A stretch of 64,000 nucleotides of DNA from positions 62,001 to 126,000 of the forward strand of contig JAJZFA010000043.1 of NCBI GenBank assembly GCA_021805565.1, written 5' to 3'. This document shows, piece by piece, positions 31,071 through 39,392 of this stretch; within the stretch, counting starts at the first letter, position 1, and every line of letters begins with the position of its first letter. The position numbers were made by a program, and so were the translations under genes. This DNA comes from Pseudomonadota bacterium. Its GTDB lineage: Bacteria; Pseudomonadota; Alphaproteobacteria; Acetobacterales; Acetobacteraceae. The notes beneath the pieces were generated by a model that worked only from the letters and a program-made list of their open reading frames with translations, was not told the DNA's origin and did not search any database.

Positions 31071-32491
31071 TGAACTGGACCCTGGCCATCCCCGAGATCG
31101 TCCTGGCCGGAATCGGCATGGCGACCCTGATGTTCGGTGTGCTGCGCAAGCAGGACAGCACCGCGATGGCGACCATGTTTACCATCGGTGGCTATCTGAT
31201 CGCAGCCCTGCTGGTGCTGACCCGCACCGGCGGTTTCGGCTTCCACGGCCAGTTCGTCTCGGATGCGTTCAGTGCCTTCAATCAGATACTGATCCTGTCC
31301 GGCGCCGCCCTGGCCTCGATCATGGCGCTGGACTGGAACCGGTCCCAGGGGATCGGCCGGTTCGAGTTTCCGGTGCTGATGTTGTTGTCCACTGTCGGCA
31401 TGATGATCATGGCCGGCGCATCCAACCTGATGACGCTGTATCTCGGGCTGGAACTGATGTCCCTGGCCTTGTACGTGCTGGCGGCGTTTGCCAGGGACGA
31501 TCTGCGCTCATCGGAAGCCGGCCTGAAATATTTTGTCCTCAGCGGGCTGGCCTCCGGTCTGCTGCTGTATGGCATTTCGCTGGTGTACGGTTTCTCCGGC
31601 ACCATGGATATGGCATCGCTGCACGATCTGCTGATGAAGCCTGAAAGCGTGTCGCCAGGTCTGGTCGTGGGCATCGTGTTCGTGCTCGTTGGTCTGGCGT
31701 TCAAGGTGTCCGCCGTGCCGTTCCATATGTGGACGCCGGACGTTTACGAAGGCGCGCCCACGTCGGTGACGGTATTTTTCGCCACCGCTCCGAAAGTCGC
31801 GGCGATGGCATTGTTGCTGCGGGTGATGGGAACATCGTTCGCCTCGCTGGCCGGGGCATGGCAGATGCTGGTGGTGATCGTGTCGATCGCCTCGATGCTG
31901 CTGGGCGCATTCGCGGCGATCGGGCAGACCAGCATCAAGCGTCTGATGGCCTACTCGTCGATCGGCCACATGGGATACGCGCTGATCGGCCTGGCTGTCG
32001 CCACCGCCGCTGGGGTGCGCGGCACGCTGGTCTATATGGTCATCTATGTATTCATGACGGCCGGCACATTCGGCTGTATCCTTGCGATGCGGCGGAAGGG
32101 CAGGGCCGTGGAGAAGATCGCGGACCTGTCGGGTCTGGCCGCGAACGATCCGATGCTGGCCATGGCGCTGGCGGTGTTCATGTTCAGTCTGGCCGGAATC
32201 CCGCTAATGTCTGGGTTTTTCGCCAAATTGTATATCTTTCTGGCAGCCGTGCAGGGCGGCCTCTGGACGCTGGCGGTGGTGGGCGTCCTAACCAGCGTAG
32301 TAGGCGCTTTCTACTACATTCGCATCGTCAAGATCATGTATTTCGATGCCCCGGCCGAACGTTTCGATCCGCGCCCCGCGTCGCTGTCGTTCGTGGTTGC
32401 CGTAACCGGCCTGTTCACCGGCTTCTTCTTCCTGTTCCCCGCCCCGGTCGTGGCCGCCGCCCAAGCCGCCGCCAGCGTCCTGTTCCGCTAA
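31070..32491 (+). CDS. nuoN: NADH-quinone oxidoreductase subunit N
   Basis: The 473-residue NuoN (ND2) is the proximal antiporter-like pump. It has LYLGLELMSLALYVLAAFAR with the conserved Glu, FKVSAVPFHMWTPDVYEGAP with the helix 7 Lys, and KRLMAYSSIGHMGYALIGLA. It has about 14 helices. The start at 31070 is fixed by the TAATG overlap with nuoM; the much longer open frame beginning at 30119 only reads through nuoM out of frame. This is the last nuo gene; a double-hairpin repeat follows within 10 bp, where the operon may end. birA and an RNase J gene, which often follow nuoN in related bacteria, are absent here. Confidence 0.97.
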   Translation: MNWTLAIPEIVLAGIGMATLMFGVLRKQDSTAMATMFTIGGYLIAALLVLTRTGGFGFHGQFVSDAFSAFNQILILSGAALASIMALDWNRSQGIGRFEFPVLMLLSTVGMMIMAGASNLMTLYLGLELMSLALYVLAAFARDDLRSSEAGLKYFVLSGLASGLLLYGISLVYGFSGTMDMASLHDLLMKPESVSPGLVVGIVFVLVGLAFKVSAVPFHMWTPDVYEGAPTSVTVFFATAPKVAAMALLLRVMGTSFASLAGAWQMLVVIVSIASMLLGAFAAIGQTSIKRLMAYSSIGHMGYALIGLAVATAAGVRGTLVYMVIYVFMTAGTFGCILAMRRKGRAVEKIADLSGLAANDPMLAMALAVFMFSLAGIPLMSGFFAKLYIFLAAVQGGLWTLAVVGVLTSVVGAFYYIRIVKIMYFDAPAERFDPRPASLSFVVAVTGLFTGFFFLFPAPVVAAAQAAASVLFR

Positions 32492-32500
32492 TCCCCGGTT

Positions 32501-32543
32501 CCAAGGGGCGTCGCCCCTTGGCGGGTCCAGGGCAGCGCCCTGG
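32501..32543. repeat. Double palindromic REP-like element behind nuoN
   Basis: Two perfect inverted repeats lie side by side: CCAAGGGGC-GTC-GCCCCTTGG (32501-32521) and CCAGGGC-AGC-GCCCTGG (32527-32543), separated by CGGGT. Each would form a stable stem with a 3-nt loop. The layout resembles dispersed intergenic palindromic repeats of alphaproteobacteria and also suits a transcription end or mRNA 3' stabiliser. I see one copy in this window. Confidence 0.7.
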
Positions 32544-32578
32544 TCTTCTGTCCCCGTTCATCGATCGGAGGCCATAGC

Positions 32579-33667
32579 ATGGATCTCCCCGACCAAGACT
32601 TGGTACTCCACTTCGAAAGCATAGGAGACAACTGCGAACTAGGCCTGATTCAACGCCAGGCGGGCGCCGAACCATTAGGTCTGCTGCGTTTCGCCGGGAC
32701 TCCGCTGCGCAATCTGTTACGGGGCCTAAAGGCTCGTTTCGCCAACATCGCCGATCCGCGGCACATCCGGGTCAATGCCGAACACGGCGAGTATATGGTC
32801 AAGCTGACCAAATACGACTTCACCTATCATGCCCACGTAAAAACCGGCGACATGGACCCGGAGGCATTGCGAAACCAGCAGGCGCGTACCGTCGATTTCC
32901 TGACCAGAAAGCTGATCGCGGACCTGGAGAATCCCACGAAAATCCTGGTGTTCCGCCAAAATGAACCGCTTTCGGCCGGCGATCTGACCGACCTGCGGAT
33001 AGCGCTGGCGGCATATGGTCCGGTAACCCTGCTATGGGTGCAGCCTGCGTGCCCCGGTCATCCGCCTGGATCGGTCGATGTGGTCGATGACCGGATGATG
33101 GCCGGGTATGTGCGGCGCCTGGCCGAACGCGATACGGTGCCGAACCTGGATTACGGGTCCTGGATGCAGGTGTTGCGCAGGGCGCACGCAATATTCGGGC
33201 AAGCCGGCGAAGGAAGGCTGTCGCTGGCGGCCGTCGCGCCACCGGCAAAAACCGAACTGACGTTCGGCGAGGACGGCAATGCCGGACCATGCCTGGGGTA
33301 TGGCTGGTCCGGTCCGGAAGCAGGCTATCAATGGGCGATCGGCGAGCGCAGCCTGGTGACCATCGCGGTGCCCGGCGACGCGGACGAATACTGGCTGGAG
33401 ATGGATGTCGTGCCGTTCGTCAAACCGCCGTTGCTGCCGCGTCAGCGCCTGGATGTGACGATCGGCGGGACCATGGTTCATAGTTTTCCGGATCTACCGC
33501 GCGGCGAGGTTGGATGTACCGTGCCCGGCCATCTGGCGAACGGCCGCCAGACCATCGATATCGTGCTGGATCATCCCAACGCGGCCAGCCCGATGCTGGT
33601 CGCCGGGGAGGGCGATGACCGGCGCCTTGGCGTGTCATTCAGCCGCATGGCGCTGTTTTGCGCCTGA
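32579..33667 (+). CDS. Conserved hypothetical two-part protein (SIGDNCE...LLRF N-terminus, beta-sandwich-like C-terminus)
   Basis: The 362-residue product starts at ATG 32579 behind a GGAGG site. I do not recognise a characterised family. The N-terminal half begins HFESIGDNCELGLIQRQ and GLLRFAGTP, with an invariant-looking Asn-Cys-Glu that recalls putative papain-like cysteine peptidase families seen near surface-glycan genes; KYDFTYHAH and KILVFRQNEPLS follow as a Rossmann-like strand-loop. From about residue 235 a beta-rich domain follows (GYGWSGPEAGYQWAIGERS then LDVTIGGTMVHSF), similar in style to domains attached to bacterial glycan and sulfotransferase proteins. It has no signal peptide or membrane segment. 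It lies alone behind the nuo operon. A role in glycan assembly or modification is a guess only. Confidence 0.7.
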   Translation: MDLPDQDLVLHFESIGDNCELGLIQRQAGAEPLGLLRFAGTPLRNLLRGLKARFANIADPRHIRVNAEHGEYMVKLTKYDFTYHAHVKTGDMDPEALRNQQARTVDFLTRKLIADLENPTKILVFRQNEPLSAGDLTDLRIALAAYGPVTLLWVQPACPGHPPGSVDVVDDRMMAGYVRRLAERDTVPNLDYGSWMQVLRRAHAIFGQAGEGRLSLAAVAPPAKTELTFGEDGNAGPCLGYGWSGPEAGYQWAIGERSLVTIAVPGDADEYWLEMDVVPFVKPPLLPRQRLDVTIGGTMVHSFPDLPRGEVGCTVPGHLANGRQTIDIVLDHPNAASPMLVAGEGDDRRLGVSFSRMALFCA

Positions 33668-33761
33668 CCGGACAAGCCGTCATCCGCAACCTTCGTCCCG
33701 GTCTTTGACATCCGCGCCCGGCACCGTGAAAACAATGCAGGCCACCGGGAAGGAAAACGCC

Positions 33762-34643
33762 ATGTCCGACGAACGACCCATCGCCGCCATCGGCTTTATC
33801 GGTCTGGGCGTGATGGGCGAGCCGATGTGCGGCCACCTGGCGCGCCGGTCGGGCATCCCGGTCCTGGCGCACGATCTTCGTCCCGAACCGCTGCAACGGC
33901 TTGCCGTATCCGGCGTCAAAACGGCCTCCATGCGGCAGATCGCTGAATCCTGCGACGTAATCCTGCTGTCGCTGCCGGATGGCAAGGCGGTTGCCGCGGT
34001 GGTCGAGCAACTGGAACCGTTTTTGCGTCCCGGCCAATGCGTCGTGGATACCAGCACATCGTCCGTGGAACTGACCCGGGCGATCGCCGCCCGCCTGACC
34101 GCGAAGGGCATTCTGTATGCCGACGCGCCGGTGGCGCGCACGCGCGAAGCAGCCGCGCGCGGGGACCTCAGCATCATGGTCGGCGCCACCGCCGATAGCT
34201 TCGCGCGCATCCGCCCGATCCTGGAGACGATGGGTTCGGACGTTACTCATTGCGGTCCCGCCGGCTGCGGGCAGGTGGTTAAAATCCTCAATAATATGCT
34301 GGTCTTTCAGCATTGCGGCGCGCTGGCCGAGGCGATTGCCATCGGCCGCCGGAATGGCGTGCCGGCGGATGTGCTGCTGCCCACCATGGCGATGGGATCA
34401 GGCGACAGCTTCGTGCTCCGCAATCACGGCATGAAGTCGATGCTGCCGGGGGCGTTCCCGGAACGCGCGTTCTCCACCCGTTACGCGATAAAAGACCTGT
34501 CCTATGCGCTGGAACTGGCCGAAGCGTCCGGCCTGGACATGGCGGCGGCGAAACTGACCATGCAGCGGCTGAAACAGGCGGATGCGGCCGGATACGGCGA
34601 CCAGTACCACCCGGTGGTGCTGCAGGTCATAGACCCGCGATGA
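33762..34643 (+). CDS. NAD(P)-dependent beta-hydroxyacid dehydrogenase (3-hydroxyisobutyrate dehydrogenase family)
   Basis: The 293-residue protein has the family plan: an N-terminal Rossmann domain with IGFIGLGVMGEPMCGHLAR (about residues 10-28), the substrate loop VDTSTSSVELTRAIA, then APVARTREAAARGDLSIMVG and the catalytic Lys in GQVVKILNNMLVF, with the helical C-terminal half. In the common pattern D-A-P-V-S-G-G the last residues here are A-R-T, so the substrate-binding Ser-Gly-Gly is replaced by Ala-Arg-Thr; this points away from 3-hydroxyisobutyrate, tartronate semialdehyde or glyoxylate reductases and toward another 2- or 3-hydroxyacid. Start at 33762 is supported by GGGAAGGAAAA. It stands alone between the hypothetical gene and an empty stretch. 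Confidence 0.85.
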   Translation: MSDERPIAAIGFIGLGVMGEPMCGHLARRSGIPVLAHDLRPEPLQRLAVSGVKTASMRQIAESCDVILLSLPDGKAVAAVVEQLEPFLRPGQCVVDTSTSSVELTRAIAARLTAKGILYADAPVARTREAAARGDLSIMVGATADSFARIRPILETMGSDVTHCGPAGCGQVVKILNNMLVFQHCGALAEAIAIGRRNGVPADVLLPTMAMGSGDSFVLRNHGMKSMLPGAFPERAFSTRYAIKDLSYALELAEASGLDMAAAKLTMQRLKQADAAGYGDQYHPVVLQVIDPR

Positions 34644-34949
34644 GCGCCTTCCCGCACGCCGCATCCTGGCGTTCGGCCAGCGCCGGCGATGCCCGGGAAC
34701 GGTAGAGCGGATCGATACCAACCGTTGCCGGCTGTCTATGCTGCCCGGCGACCCCGACTACTCCCGCACGGCCGAATTGTCCCAGGAAACCGTCGCGAAA
34801 ATCCCCGGCGCGACGTTCGGGCCGATGGCGGACCCGCGGCTAATGGGGTAGCGGCGAACCGTGCTCACCGGCATGGGCAAGCGAACGCCGTCAGATCGAA
34901 GGCCTAACCACCCGCGTCCCGGCAACCGCACATCGCCGGCGGGGCGAGA
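34644..34949. other. Intergenic stretch with possible gene remnant
   Basis: About 300 bp between convergent genes. A 37-codon plus-strand frame (34738-34851) starts MLPGDPDYSRTAELSQE and ends IPGATFGPMADPRLMG; it looks like the tail end of an alpha/beta hydrolase, where a Pro-Gly-Asp turn precedes an AEL...IPGA helix, and may be the remains of a lost gene. It has no ribosome binding site. I see no terminator, repeat or RNA. Confidence 0.3.
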
Positions 34950-35975
34950 CTACGCCGCTTGCGTTGCGCCGGCATCGTCCTCGTCGCCATACCCGACCAA
35001 ACGCAACGCCCGGCCGCGAATTCCGCGCAGGCCGGCCGCATGAATCAGCGCATCCTCCCGCCCGTGGGTCACCCACACCTCCGGCGCGCCCACATCGTCC
35101 AGCGTGACATTCAACTCATTCCAGTCGGCGTGGTCGGAGATGACAAGCGGCAATTCCACGCCGCGCGATCTGGCCCGCTGCCGCACCCGCATCCAGCCGG
35201 ACGCCAGCGCCACCACCGGATCTTCCAGCCGCCGAACCCACTGGCCGCCGATCGCACTTGGCGGAGCAAGCACGATTGCCCCCACCAGATCGGCCTTCGC
35301 GGCAACGGTCGCGGCCCGCAGATCGCCGAGTTCCACGCCGCGCTCGCGATAGACCGCACACATCGACGCCAAGGCGCCATGTAGCCAGATCGGCCGGTCC
35401 CAACCGGCTTGCCGCAGCAGCGCGATCAGCCGCTGGCATTTGCCCAGAGCGTAGCAGCCGACCACATGCGTGCGACCGGGAAACAACGCGACACTCGCCA
35501 GCAGGCGTTCGGTTTCAAGTGCCGGTTCGGGATGCACGAATACCGGCAACGCGAACGTCGCCTCGGTCACGAACACGTCGCACGGAACCGGCTCGAACCC
35601 TACGCAGGTGGGATCGGACACTCGCTTGTAGTCGCCGCTGACCACCGCCCGCGAACCCTGGTATTCCATCGCCACCTGGGCGCTGCCCAGAACATGTCCG
35701 GCCGGGGCAAGCCACACCCGCACATCCCCCAACGTCACCGGCTCATTCCAGTCCAGCGCCTGACGCGATTCTTCCGTTTCGCCCAACCGGACCCGCATCA
35801 CCGCCAACGTGTCCGCCGTCGCCAGCACCGCTCGGTGTCCGGCCCTGGCGTGATCCGAATGCCCATGCGTGATCACAGCGCGATCCACGGGCCGCAGCGG
35901 ATCGATAAAGAACCCGCCCGGCTCGCAATAAAGCCCGTTGGGCAAAACTTTCAGCCAGGTTTCGGGATGTGGCAT
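34950..35975 (-). CDS. Ligase-associated DNA exonuclease (metallo-beta-lactamase fold)
   Basis: The 341-residue protein is an MBL-fold nuclease of the beta-CASP-like group found with bacterial ATP-dependent DNA ligases. The metal site motif is AVITHGHSDHARAGH; further metal or active-site regions are LAPAGHVLGSAQV, VVSGDYKRVSDPTC and the C-terminal VISDHADWNELN. It opens LKVLPNGLYCEPGGFFIDP, the family start. Such proteins are exonuclease partners in a repair cassette usually containing an ATP-dependent ligase, an Lhr-type helicase and a phosphoesterase. None of these is next to it here. ATG 35975 is chosen; an ATG at 35993 would add six residues. It has no close upstream gene on its strand (204-bp gap). 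Confidence 0.88.
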   Translation of the reverse strand: MPHPETWLKVLPNGLYCEPGGFFIDPLRPVDRAVITHGHSDHARAGHRAVLATADTLAVMRVRLGETEESRQALDWNEPVTLGDVRVWLAPAGHVLGSAQVAMEYQGSRAVVSGDYKRVSDPTCVGFEPVPCDVFVTEATFALPVFVHPEPALETERLLASVALFPGRTHVVGCYALGKCQRLIALLRQAGWDRPIWLHGALASMCAVYRERGVELGDLRAATVAAKADLVGAIVLAPPSAIGGQWVRRLEDPVVALASGWMRVRQRARSRGVELPLVISDHADWNELNVTLDDVGAPEVWVTHGREDALIHAAGLRGIRGRALRLVGYGDEDDAGATQAA

Positions 35976-36179
35976 AATCCCGCATGTTGGCATGCGGCGA
36001 TATTTTTGCCAGTGCGAGACTTTGCCAGTGCGGGACAGAGTGCTCGGGCACGATCCGCGGAACCCCGCAATGCAACAGACCGCCCCGGTTCCTTTACCGG
36101 GACGGCCCGATGCTTAAGCACAATCGCGGTCTGCGCCGGCCGGCTGTCAACCGATCCGGCGCAGCGAAAGCGGAGGCGG

Positions 36180-36632
36180 CTACTTCGGCGCCATCGCCTT
36201 CTTGGCATGCCGCGATACGATTTGGCCGCGGATTTCGCCTCCCGGATTAGCCGCCGTATGGACGTTCACATACAACTTGGACGACGCCAGGGCGTTCGCC
36301 TGATCGTCGGTCAGCGTGACGCTGCCGGAAACCGGGCTGGTGGGGCTTTTGTCGCCCAGCGGAGCCACCACACCGGCGCTTTCCTTGCGCGATGCGGGTC
36401 CGTGGATATGGGCGGCGGTGGCCGGACCCGACAGGCCGTCGAAGGTCAGCGTGTAGGTCAACACCTTCGTCTGCGTATCGAACGTGCCATCCAGCTTACC
36501 GGTGCCCTTGCTGTCGGTCTTCGGCAATTCGGAACGGCCCGAAAGCTTCGCGGTATAGCTGACCGTGGCAGCCGAGGCTGCCCCGACGAATGCCGCCGAA
36601 AAAACGGCTGCGAGTAGAACTCTACGAAACAT
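36180..36632 (-). CDS. CHRD domain-containing secreted protein
   Basis: The 150-residue protein starts with a signal peptide, FRRVLLAAVFSAAFVGAASA, cleaved probably before ATVSYTAKL. The rest is one CHRD domain: LSGRSELPKTDSKGTGKLDG, then AHIHGPA and a final NVHTAANPGGEIRGQI, the typical H-I-H-G and N-x-H-T-x-x-x-P-x-G-E-I-R-G motifs. CHRD domains occur in animal chordin and widely in bacteria as small exported proteins; their bacterial role is unknown. It is encoded divergently from the GNAT gene with about 110 bp between starts. A GC-rich stem of nine pairs (36131-36139 with 36156-36164) lies just beyond its stop and may mark the transcript end, though without a T-run. Confidence 0.88.
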   Translation of the reverse strand: MFRRVLLAAVFSAAFVGAASAATVSYTAKLSGRSELPKTDSKGTGKLDGTFDTQTKVLTYTLTFDGLSGPATAAHIHGPASRKESAGVVAPLGDKSPTSPVSGSVTLTDDQANALASSKLYVNVHTAANPGGEIRGQIVSRHAKKAMAPK

Positions 36633-36741
36633 TCATGAACCCCCATGAGAAAAAAGCCCGATGCCGGCCGGCCAGGGCGATGGCGGCTTGCGATAAGGCG
36701 CCACTACGGCCACCGTATTCCACGAAACGAAGGATTTCGCC

Positions 36742-37440
36742 ATGCCCCCGACGACAGGATCCGCGCCCGGAACACCGGATGCGGACCCGGCCCCGCGCCC
36801 GCTTCCCGCCCGTATTCCAATCCGCGGACAGTACGTAACGCTGGAGCCGCTGCACAGGCGTCACACGGCCGAACTGTGGCAGGCCGCGCAAGGGGCCGAT
36901 GCAAGCTGGACCTATTTGGCTACCGGCCCGTTCGCCTCGGCCGGAGCGATGGAACACGCGATCTCCGATATGGCGGCAATGCACGATCCGATGTTTTGGA
37001 CGGTTCGGCCGGTCAGCACCGGTGTCGCGACCGGCTGGCTGGCACTGATGGACATGCAGCCGAAACACGCATCGATCGAACTGGGCACCATCTGGTTCGG
37101 GCCCGGCATGCAGCGGACAAAAGCGGCTTCCGAGGCTATTTTCATGATGCTGAAACTGGCAGCCGACGATCTGGGGTATCGCCGCCTGGTATGGAAATGC
37201 AATGCCCAGAACGCAGCGTCCAAACGGGCGGCGGAACGGCTGGGGTTTACGTATGAAGGACGGCACCGGATGCACTTGGTGGTGAAGGGCAAGCAGCGGG
37301 ATACCGATTGGTACAGTATCGTGGGCGACGAATGGCCGCGCTGCCGCGATGCCTTGCTGACCTGGCTGGATCCCGCGAATTTCGATCCCGGCGGTTCCGC
37401 GCTGCACGGTTTGGCTGACCTGCGGAGCCGTCTGACATGA
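36742..37440 (+). CDS. GNAT family N-acetyltransferase (RimJ/RimL type)
   Basis: The 232-residue protein belongs to the RimJ/RimL-like branch of GNAT acetyltransferases. It opens with a Pro-rich tail, then RGQYVTLEPLHRRHTAELW; the acetyl-CoA binding region is around IELGTIWFGPGMQRTKAASE and the late strand-helix is KCNAQNAASKRAAERLGFTY, followed by GRHRMHLVVKGKQRDTDWYS. These motifs are the hallmark of proteins that acetylate amines or protein N-termini. The substrate is unknown. Its stop overlaps the start of the S49 peptidase gene (ATGA), so the two form an operon. Confidence 0.9.
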   Translation: MPPTTGSAPGTPDADPAPRPLPARIPIRGQYVTLEPLHRRHTAELWQAAQGADASWTYLATGPFASAGAMEHAISDMAAMHDPMFWTVRPVSTGVATGWLALMDMQPKHASIELGTIWFGPGMQRTKAASEAIFMMLKLAADDLGYRRLVWKCNAQNAASKRAAERLGFTYEGRHRMHLVVKGKQRDTDWYSIVGDEWPRCRDALLTWLDPANFDPGGSALHGLADLRSRLT

Positions 37441-38234
37441 GCGGAACAAGCCTGCTGCCGTGGCGCCATCCTCGCATAAATGTGATCGTGCTGCACGGCA
37501 CGATCGCCGCCCGAGCGGGGATGCTCAGCGCGGATTCGGTGCGGCCGTCGATCGAGAGGGCGTTTGCCTCGGCCGGCGGCGGGCCGGTGATCCTGGATAT
37601 CGAAAGCCCGGGCGGATCGCCGGTGCAATCGGACCTGATCGCCACCATGATCCGCACCCTGGCCGACCGGGCCGGCGTCCGCGTGCATGCGGTAATCGGC
37701 GAAGTCGGGGCGTCCGGCGGCTACTGGCTGGCCTGTGCGGCCGACGAAATTCACGCGAATGCCATGAGTATCGTCGGGTCGATCGGCGTGGTCGGCGGCG
37801 GCTTCGGCTTTCCGGCCCTGCTGGACCGGCTGGGGATCGAACGACGCGTGTACACCGCCGGGACCAATAAGGCGCGCCTGGATCCGTTCAGTCCGGAAAA
37901 GCCGGACGACGTCGCGTTCGCCAAGGGGCTGATGGACACACTGCATGGGCGCTTCAAGGACTGGGTGCGAGGGCGGCGCGGCCACCGGCTGAAAGCGCCC
38001 GATGAGGCGCTGTTCGACGGCGGCTACATGCTGGGCGAACAGGCACTGGCGATGGGACTGATCGACGGGTTCGCGACGGTCGATGACCTGGTGCGCGATC
38101 TTGGCGGGAACCGGGCGCGCCCGCGCCGGTTCGCACCGAAACGCCCGCGCCTGGCGCTGCGCCTGCCCCGGATCGCACTGGACACGGCGCTGGATGCCAT
38201 GGAAGACAGAATGTCGCGAATTACGCTGCGATAA
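37437..38234 (+). CDS. S49 family serine peptidase (SppA/SohB-like)
   Basis: The 265-residue protein is a short S49 peptidase of the signal-peptide-peptidase A group. The catalytic Ser93 lies in GEVGASGGYWLAC and the paired Lys145 in YTAGTNKARLDPF, the Ser-Lys dyad layout of SppA. LDIESPGGSPVQSDLIA is the substrate-positioning glycine loop, and SIVGSIGVVGG is the oligomer-face strand. It lacks a clear N-terminal membrane anchor, unlike long SppA. The C-terminus is Arg/Pro-rich. It overlaps the GNAT gene by 4 bp and is followed 22 bp later by the alcohol dehydrogenase. Confidence 0.9.
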   Translation: MSGTSLLPWRHPRINVIVLHGTIAARAGMLSADSVRPSIERAFASAGGGPVILDIESPGGSPVQSDLIATMIRTLADRAGVRVHAVIGEVGASGGYWLACAADEIHANAMSIVGSIGVVGGGFGFPALLDRLGIERRVYTAGTNKARLDPFSPEKPDDVAFAKGLMDTLHGRFKDWVRGRRGHRLKAPDEALFDGGYMLGEQALAMGLIDGFATVDDLVRDLGGNRARPRRFAPKRPRLALRLPRIALDTALDAMEDRMSRITLR

Positions 38235-38256
38235 CCATAAACCGGAGGAAACCATC

Positions 38257-39339
38257 ATGAAGGCGGCCGTTTTCCGTAAAGGCTCCATCGTCGTCGATAC
38301 GGTGCCAGACCCGAAACCCGTGGCGGGGCAGGTGCTGGTGCGCACCCTTGCCTGTGGCATTTGCGGGTCCGACCTGCATGCCGCTAAACACACGCACCAA
38401 TTCGTCGAACTGGCCAAGCGCGCCGGTAACCGCTGGTCGATGGACGCGGATCGCGATGTTGTCTTCGGGCACGAGTTCTGCTGCGAAGTGGTGGAGTACG
38501 GTCCTGGCACCGCCGCGCGCCTGGCTCCCGGTACGCTTGTGTGTTCGATGCCGATGACCCTGGCCGGGCAGACGGTGCAGGGGATTGGCTATTCCAACGA
38601 CATCGCCGGCGGTTTCGCGCAATACATGCCGCTGGCCGACCGGATGCTGTTGGCGGTGCCGAACGGTCTGCCGGCGGATCGCGCCGCGTTGACCGAACCG
38701 CTCGCGGTCGGCTGGCACGCGGTGCAGCATGCGCGTTTGGCGCCGGACGATGTGCCGCTGGTGGTAGGCTGCGGTCCGGTCGGGCTGGCGGTGATCGCCG
38801 GACTGGCGATCAAGAACGTGCATCCGATTATCGCGGCGGATTTCTCGCCCGCCCGCCGGGCGCTGGCGTTGAAAATGGGCGCCGATATCGCGATCGATCC
38901 GGCTGAAACGTCGCCTTATGCAAGCTGGCAACAGGCCGCGACGCCAGAGGGTTACACTGGCGATCGGTTCGCGCAATTGTTCGGCCTTGAACCGAAAATG
39001 CGCCCGGCCGTGATCTTTGAATGCGTCGGCGTGCCGGGCGTGATCCAACAGGTCATGGAAGGCGCTCCGGCCGGTGCCCGTGTCGTCGTGGTTGGGGTCT
39101 GTATGGAAACCGACCGGTTCGAGCCGTTTTTCGGCATCGTCAAGCAACTGAACGTGCAGTTCGTGCTGGCCTATACGGCGCAGGAGTTCGCTGACAGCCT
39201 GGGCTTCATCGCGGAAGGCAAGGTGGATGTCACGCCGCTGATTACGGGCACCGTTGGTCTGGCTGGAGTCAGCGATGCGTTCGCGGCACTGGCCAACCCG
39301 GAACAGCACGCCAAGGTAATCGTCGATCCCTGGGCGTGA
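38257..39339 (+). CDS. Zinc-binding medium-chain alcohol dehydrogenase
   Basis: The 360-residue protein is a medium-chain dehydrogenase/reductase. The catalytic zinc ligands are Cys in CGICGSDLHAAKH, His-Glu in VVFGHEFCCEV and a late acidic residue. The NAD(P)-binding loop is VVGCGPVGLAVIAGL. The four-Cys structural zinc loop of classic alcohol dehydrogenases is missing; in its place is a short APGTLVCSMPMTLAGQ segment. An extended insertion HQFVELAKRAGNRWSMDADR sits before the HE motif. A good CCGGAGGAAACC site precedes the ATG. The gene may be the last of a three-gene unit with GNAT and S49; a terminator follows. The substrate is unknown. Confidence 0.9.
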   Translation: MKAAVFRKGSIVVDTVPDPKPVAGQVLVRTLACGICGSDLHAAKHTHQFVELAKRAGNRWSMDADRDVVFGHEFCCEVVEYGPGTAARLAPGTLVCSMPMTLAGQTVQGIGYSNDIAGGFAQYMPLADRMLLAVPNGLPADRAALTEPLAVGWHAVQHARLAPDDVPLVVGCGPVGLAVIAGLAIKNVHPIIAADFSPARRALALKMGADIAIDPAETSPYASWQQAATPEGYTGDRFAQLFGLEPKMRPAVIFECVGVPGVIQQVMEGAPAGARVVVVGVCMETDRFEPFFGIVKQLNVQFVLAYTAQEFADSLGFIAEGKVDVTPLITGTVGLAGVSDAFAALANPEQHAKVIVDPWA

Positions 39340-39346
39340 ATGACGC

Positions 39347-39375
39347 GACCGGCCGATAGGCCGGTCATTTCTTTT
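39347..39375. terminator. Intrinsic terminator between convergent genes
   Basis: GACCGGCC (39347-39354), loop GATA, GGCCGGTC (39359-39366), then ATTTCTTTT. The 8-bp perfect stem with a T-rich tail lies 8 bp after the alcohol dehydrogenase stop. On the other strand it is preceded by an A-rich stretch, so it may also stop the opposing Rieske operon. Confidence 0.8.
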
Positions 39376-39392
39376 GGCCGCCCGCGGAGCTT

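Noticed and set aside
36131-36164. Nine-pair hairpin behind the CHRD gene as intrinsic terminator
   Set aside because: Loop of 16 nt and no T-run; noted only in the gene entry.
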